Assembly (NCBI RefSeq): GCF_903645325.1 | Contig: NZ_CAHJXQ010000002.1 | Location: forward strand, 124,001 to 188,000 | Length of the DNA stretch: 64,000 bases | Direction of reading: 5' to 3' | Origin: Microbacterium tenebrionis | Lineage (GTDB): Bacteria; Actinomycetota; Actinomycetes; Actinomycetales; Microbacteriaceae | Shown: one piece after another, positions 63,163 through 64,000 of the stretch | How the letters are laid out: each line of letters starts with the position of its first letter | Position numbering within the stretch: the stretch's first letter is position 1 | Position numbers and translations under genes: made by a program | Notes under the pieces: model-generated | The model's database searches: none | The model's input: only the letters and a program-made list of their open reading frames with translations | Told to the model about the DNA's origin: nothing

Positions 63163-63645
63163 CGTGCGCAGGCGGCATCCGTGCAGCCGCCGTCGCGCCC
63201 TTCGCGTCGCCCTCAGGTCGATGTGCGGGACTGGGCTTCCGGCATCCGCCTGTCCGGCTTCATGGTCATCATGCTCTCGCTCGTGGTGCTCGGAGCGTGG
63301 GTGCTCGTGCCGACTCTGGGCACCTACATCGATCAGCGGCAGAAGATCGCGGCCCTGGAGGCGTCCGTTCAGGTCAGCGCCGATGAGATCGAGGCTCTCG
63401 AGCAGGTGCGCGAGCGCTGGGACGACCCGGCCTACATCACCACGCAGGCGCGCGAGCGGCTGTACTACGTCAAGCCGGGCGAGGTCACCTACCTCGTCGA
63501 CAACGACCTCGACCCCGCCTCCCTCCCGCAGGAGCAGGCTCCGGTGAGCGACGAGCTCGAGGAGCGGCCGGCCGATTGGATGCCGCAGCTGCTGCGGTCG
63601 GTCGCCGGCGCCGGTCTCGTTCAGAACGCGACCCCGGCGGAGTAG
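63136..63645 (+). CDS. Septum formation initiator protein (DivIC/FtsB-like)
   Basis: 169 residues. A cytoplasmic basic-Pro-rich N-terminus (about 35 residues), one helix SGFMVIMLSLVVLGAWVLVP near 38-57, then the coiled coil GTYIDQRQKIAALEASVQV near 59-77 and DDPAYITTQARERLYYVKPGE near 96-116, the DivIC signature. An acidic tail follows. It bridges early and late divisome proteins with FtsL and FtsQ. The start codon sits in the loop of the 63123-63162 hairpin, so translation may depend on RNA folding. Confidence 0.92.
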   Translation: MTRRPVPPSRAQAASVQPPSRPSRRPQVDVRDWASGIRLSGFMVIMLSLVVLGAWVLVPTLGTYIDQRQKIAALEASVQVSADEIEALEQVRERWDDPAYITTQARERLYYVKPGEVTYLVDNDLDPASLPQEQAPVSDELEERPADWMPQLLRSVAGAGLVQNATPAE

Positions 63646-63672
63646 TCCGGGGTTTCCCAGGGTCGCCTCCCG

Positions 63673-63678
63673 TAGGCT
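63673..63678 (+). promoter_or_regulatory. -10-like hexamer of the DUF501 gene, predicts leaderless mRNA
   Basis: TAGGCT ends exactly 6 nt before the GTG at 63685 with no ribosome-binding site. Confidence 0.5.
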
Positions 63679-63684
63679 GAGACG

Positions 63685-64000
63685 GTGACGACGCCTCCCT
63701 TCGCCCCGCCCACGCACGCCGAGATCGCCGTCGTGTCGGCGCAGCTCGGCCGTCAGGCCCGCGGCGTCGTCGGCATCGCAGCCCGATGCGTGTGCGGCAA
63801 CCCGACCGTCGTCGCGACAAGTCCCCGACTCGACGACGGATCGCCGTTCCCCACGTTCTACTACCTGACCCACCCCGCGGCCACCGCGGCCATGTCGACG
63901 CTCGAGGCGACCCAGGTCATGCCGGAGCTCGCAGCCCTGCTCGCTGACGACGAGGACGTCGCCGCTGCCTACCGCACTGCCCACGAGGCGTACCTGCACG
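63685..64000 (+). CDS. DUF501-family protein (3' end outside window)
   Basis: The first 105 residues, from a GTG: AEIAVVSAQLGRQARGVVGI, ARCVCGNPTVVATSPRLDDG, PFPTFYYLTHPAATAAMSTL. The CVCG pair near residue 36 and FPTFYYLTHP are DUF501 markers. The family has no assigned activity but nearly always follows divIC and precedes an exopolyphosphatase gene, which may lie just right of the window. Confidence 0.85.
   Translation, partial: MTTPPFAPPTHAEIAVVSAQLGRQARGVVGIAARCVCGNPTVVATSPRLDDGSPFPTFYYLTHPAATAAMSTLEATQVMPELAALLADDEDVAAAYRTAHEAYLH

Overview
The window is high-GC, densely coded DNA from an actinobacterium, most likely a Microbacteriaceae member close to Microbacterium. This rests on the very frequent GGATGCC/GCATCC codon context, a RamB-type acetate regulator beside GTP-dependent PEP carboxykinase, a GapB-type dehydrogenase with an N-terminal extension, the eno - DivIC - DUF501 order, and many starts that look leaderless. 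The genus is inference. I see no rRNA, tRNA, CRISPR array, IS transposase, phage or plasmid genes. No stretch longer than about 270 bases lacks a gene.

Layout. 1-3.4 kb: nagA (cut by the window edge), then a ZTP riboswitch driving glyA and folD. 3.4-9.6 kb: an eroded zone with a frameshifted membrane protein, a DUF6882 protein, fragments of a xylulokinase and of a phenol-hydroxylase-like monooxygenase joined tail to tail, an ABC-2 transporter pair, a histidine kinase that has lost most of its ATPase domain, its intact response regulator, and a VOC protein. 9.7-16.6 kb: a cation/proton antiporter, PhzF, a thiamine-diphosphate enzyme carrying an in-frame palindromic repeat, a truncated phosphoribosyltransferase, and an amino-sugar kinase overlapping murQ. 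16.6-23.5 kb: HAD phosphatase, gapB-type gap, a winged-helix protein, ramB and a frameshifted pckG. 23.7-32.2 kb: ABC exporter with a small HTH protein, esterase, PucR regulator, MetX-like hydrolase, LD-carboxypeptidase, MFS transporter, small membrane protein. 32.2-35.9 kb: FMN-riboswitch-controlled ribD-ribE-ribBA-ribH operon. 35.9-50.3 kb: Fpg/Nei glycosylase, GNAT, mfd, hexapeptide protein, gdhA, ppc, nhaA, mazG, hisS, CSD-DUF1294 protein. 50.3-54.8 kb: SGNH hydrolase, amino-acid permease, DUF4442, and a GntR-DUF1648-CPBP operon. 54.8-61.0 kb: an ECF transporter (S, fused A-A, T) with a tandem-HAD phosphatase, facing a LacI regulator across two operator-like palindromes. 61.0-64.0 kb: O-methyltransferase, eno, a DivIC/FtsB protein and a partial DUF501 gene.

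How the parts fit. Several genes sit at the PEP-pyruvate-glyceraldehyde-3-phosphate node (gap, pckG, ppc, eno, ramB). nagA, the kinase and murQ make most of a cell-wall amino-sugar salvage route. glyA and folD run one-carbon metabolism under ZTP control, and the rib operon runs under FMN control.

Most notable signals. (1) An 82-83 bp palindromic repeat occurs three times; two copies are intergenic and one is read in frame inside the thiamine-diphosphate enzyme, adding about 27 residues. (2) A TANNNT-like hexamer sits exactly 6-7 nt before the start codon of at least twenty genes, which predicts widespread leaderless mRNAs. (3) The LacI/tandem-HAD/ECF module has no assigned substrate and one half of its ATPase has a non-consensus Walker A. 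(4) Reductive lesions are clustered: two single-base frameshifts, a gutted kinase, two fused gene remnants and a truncated phosphoribosyltransferase.
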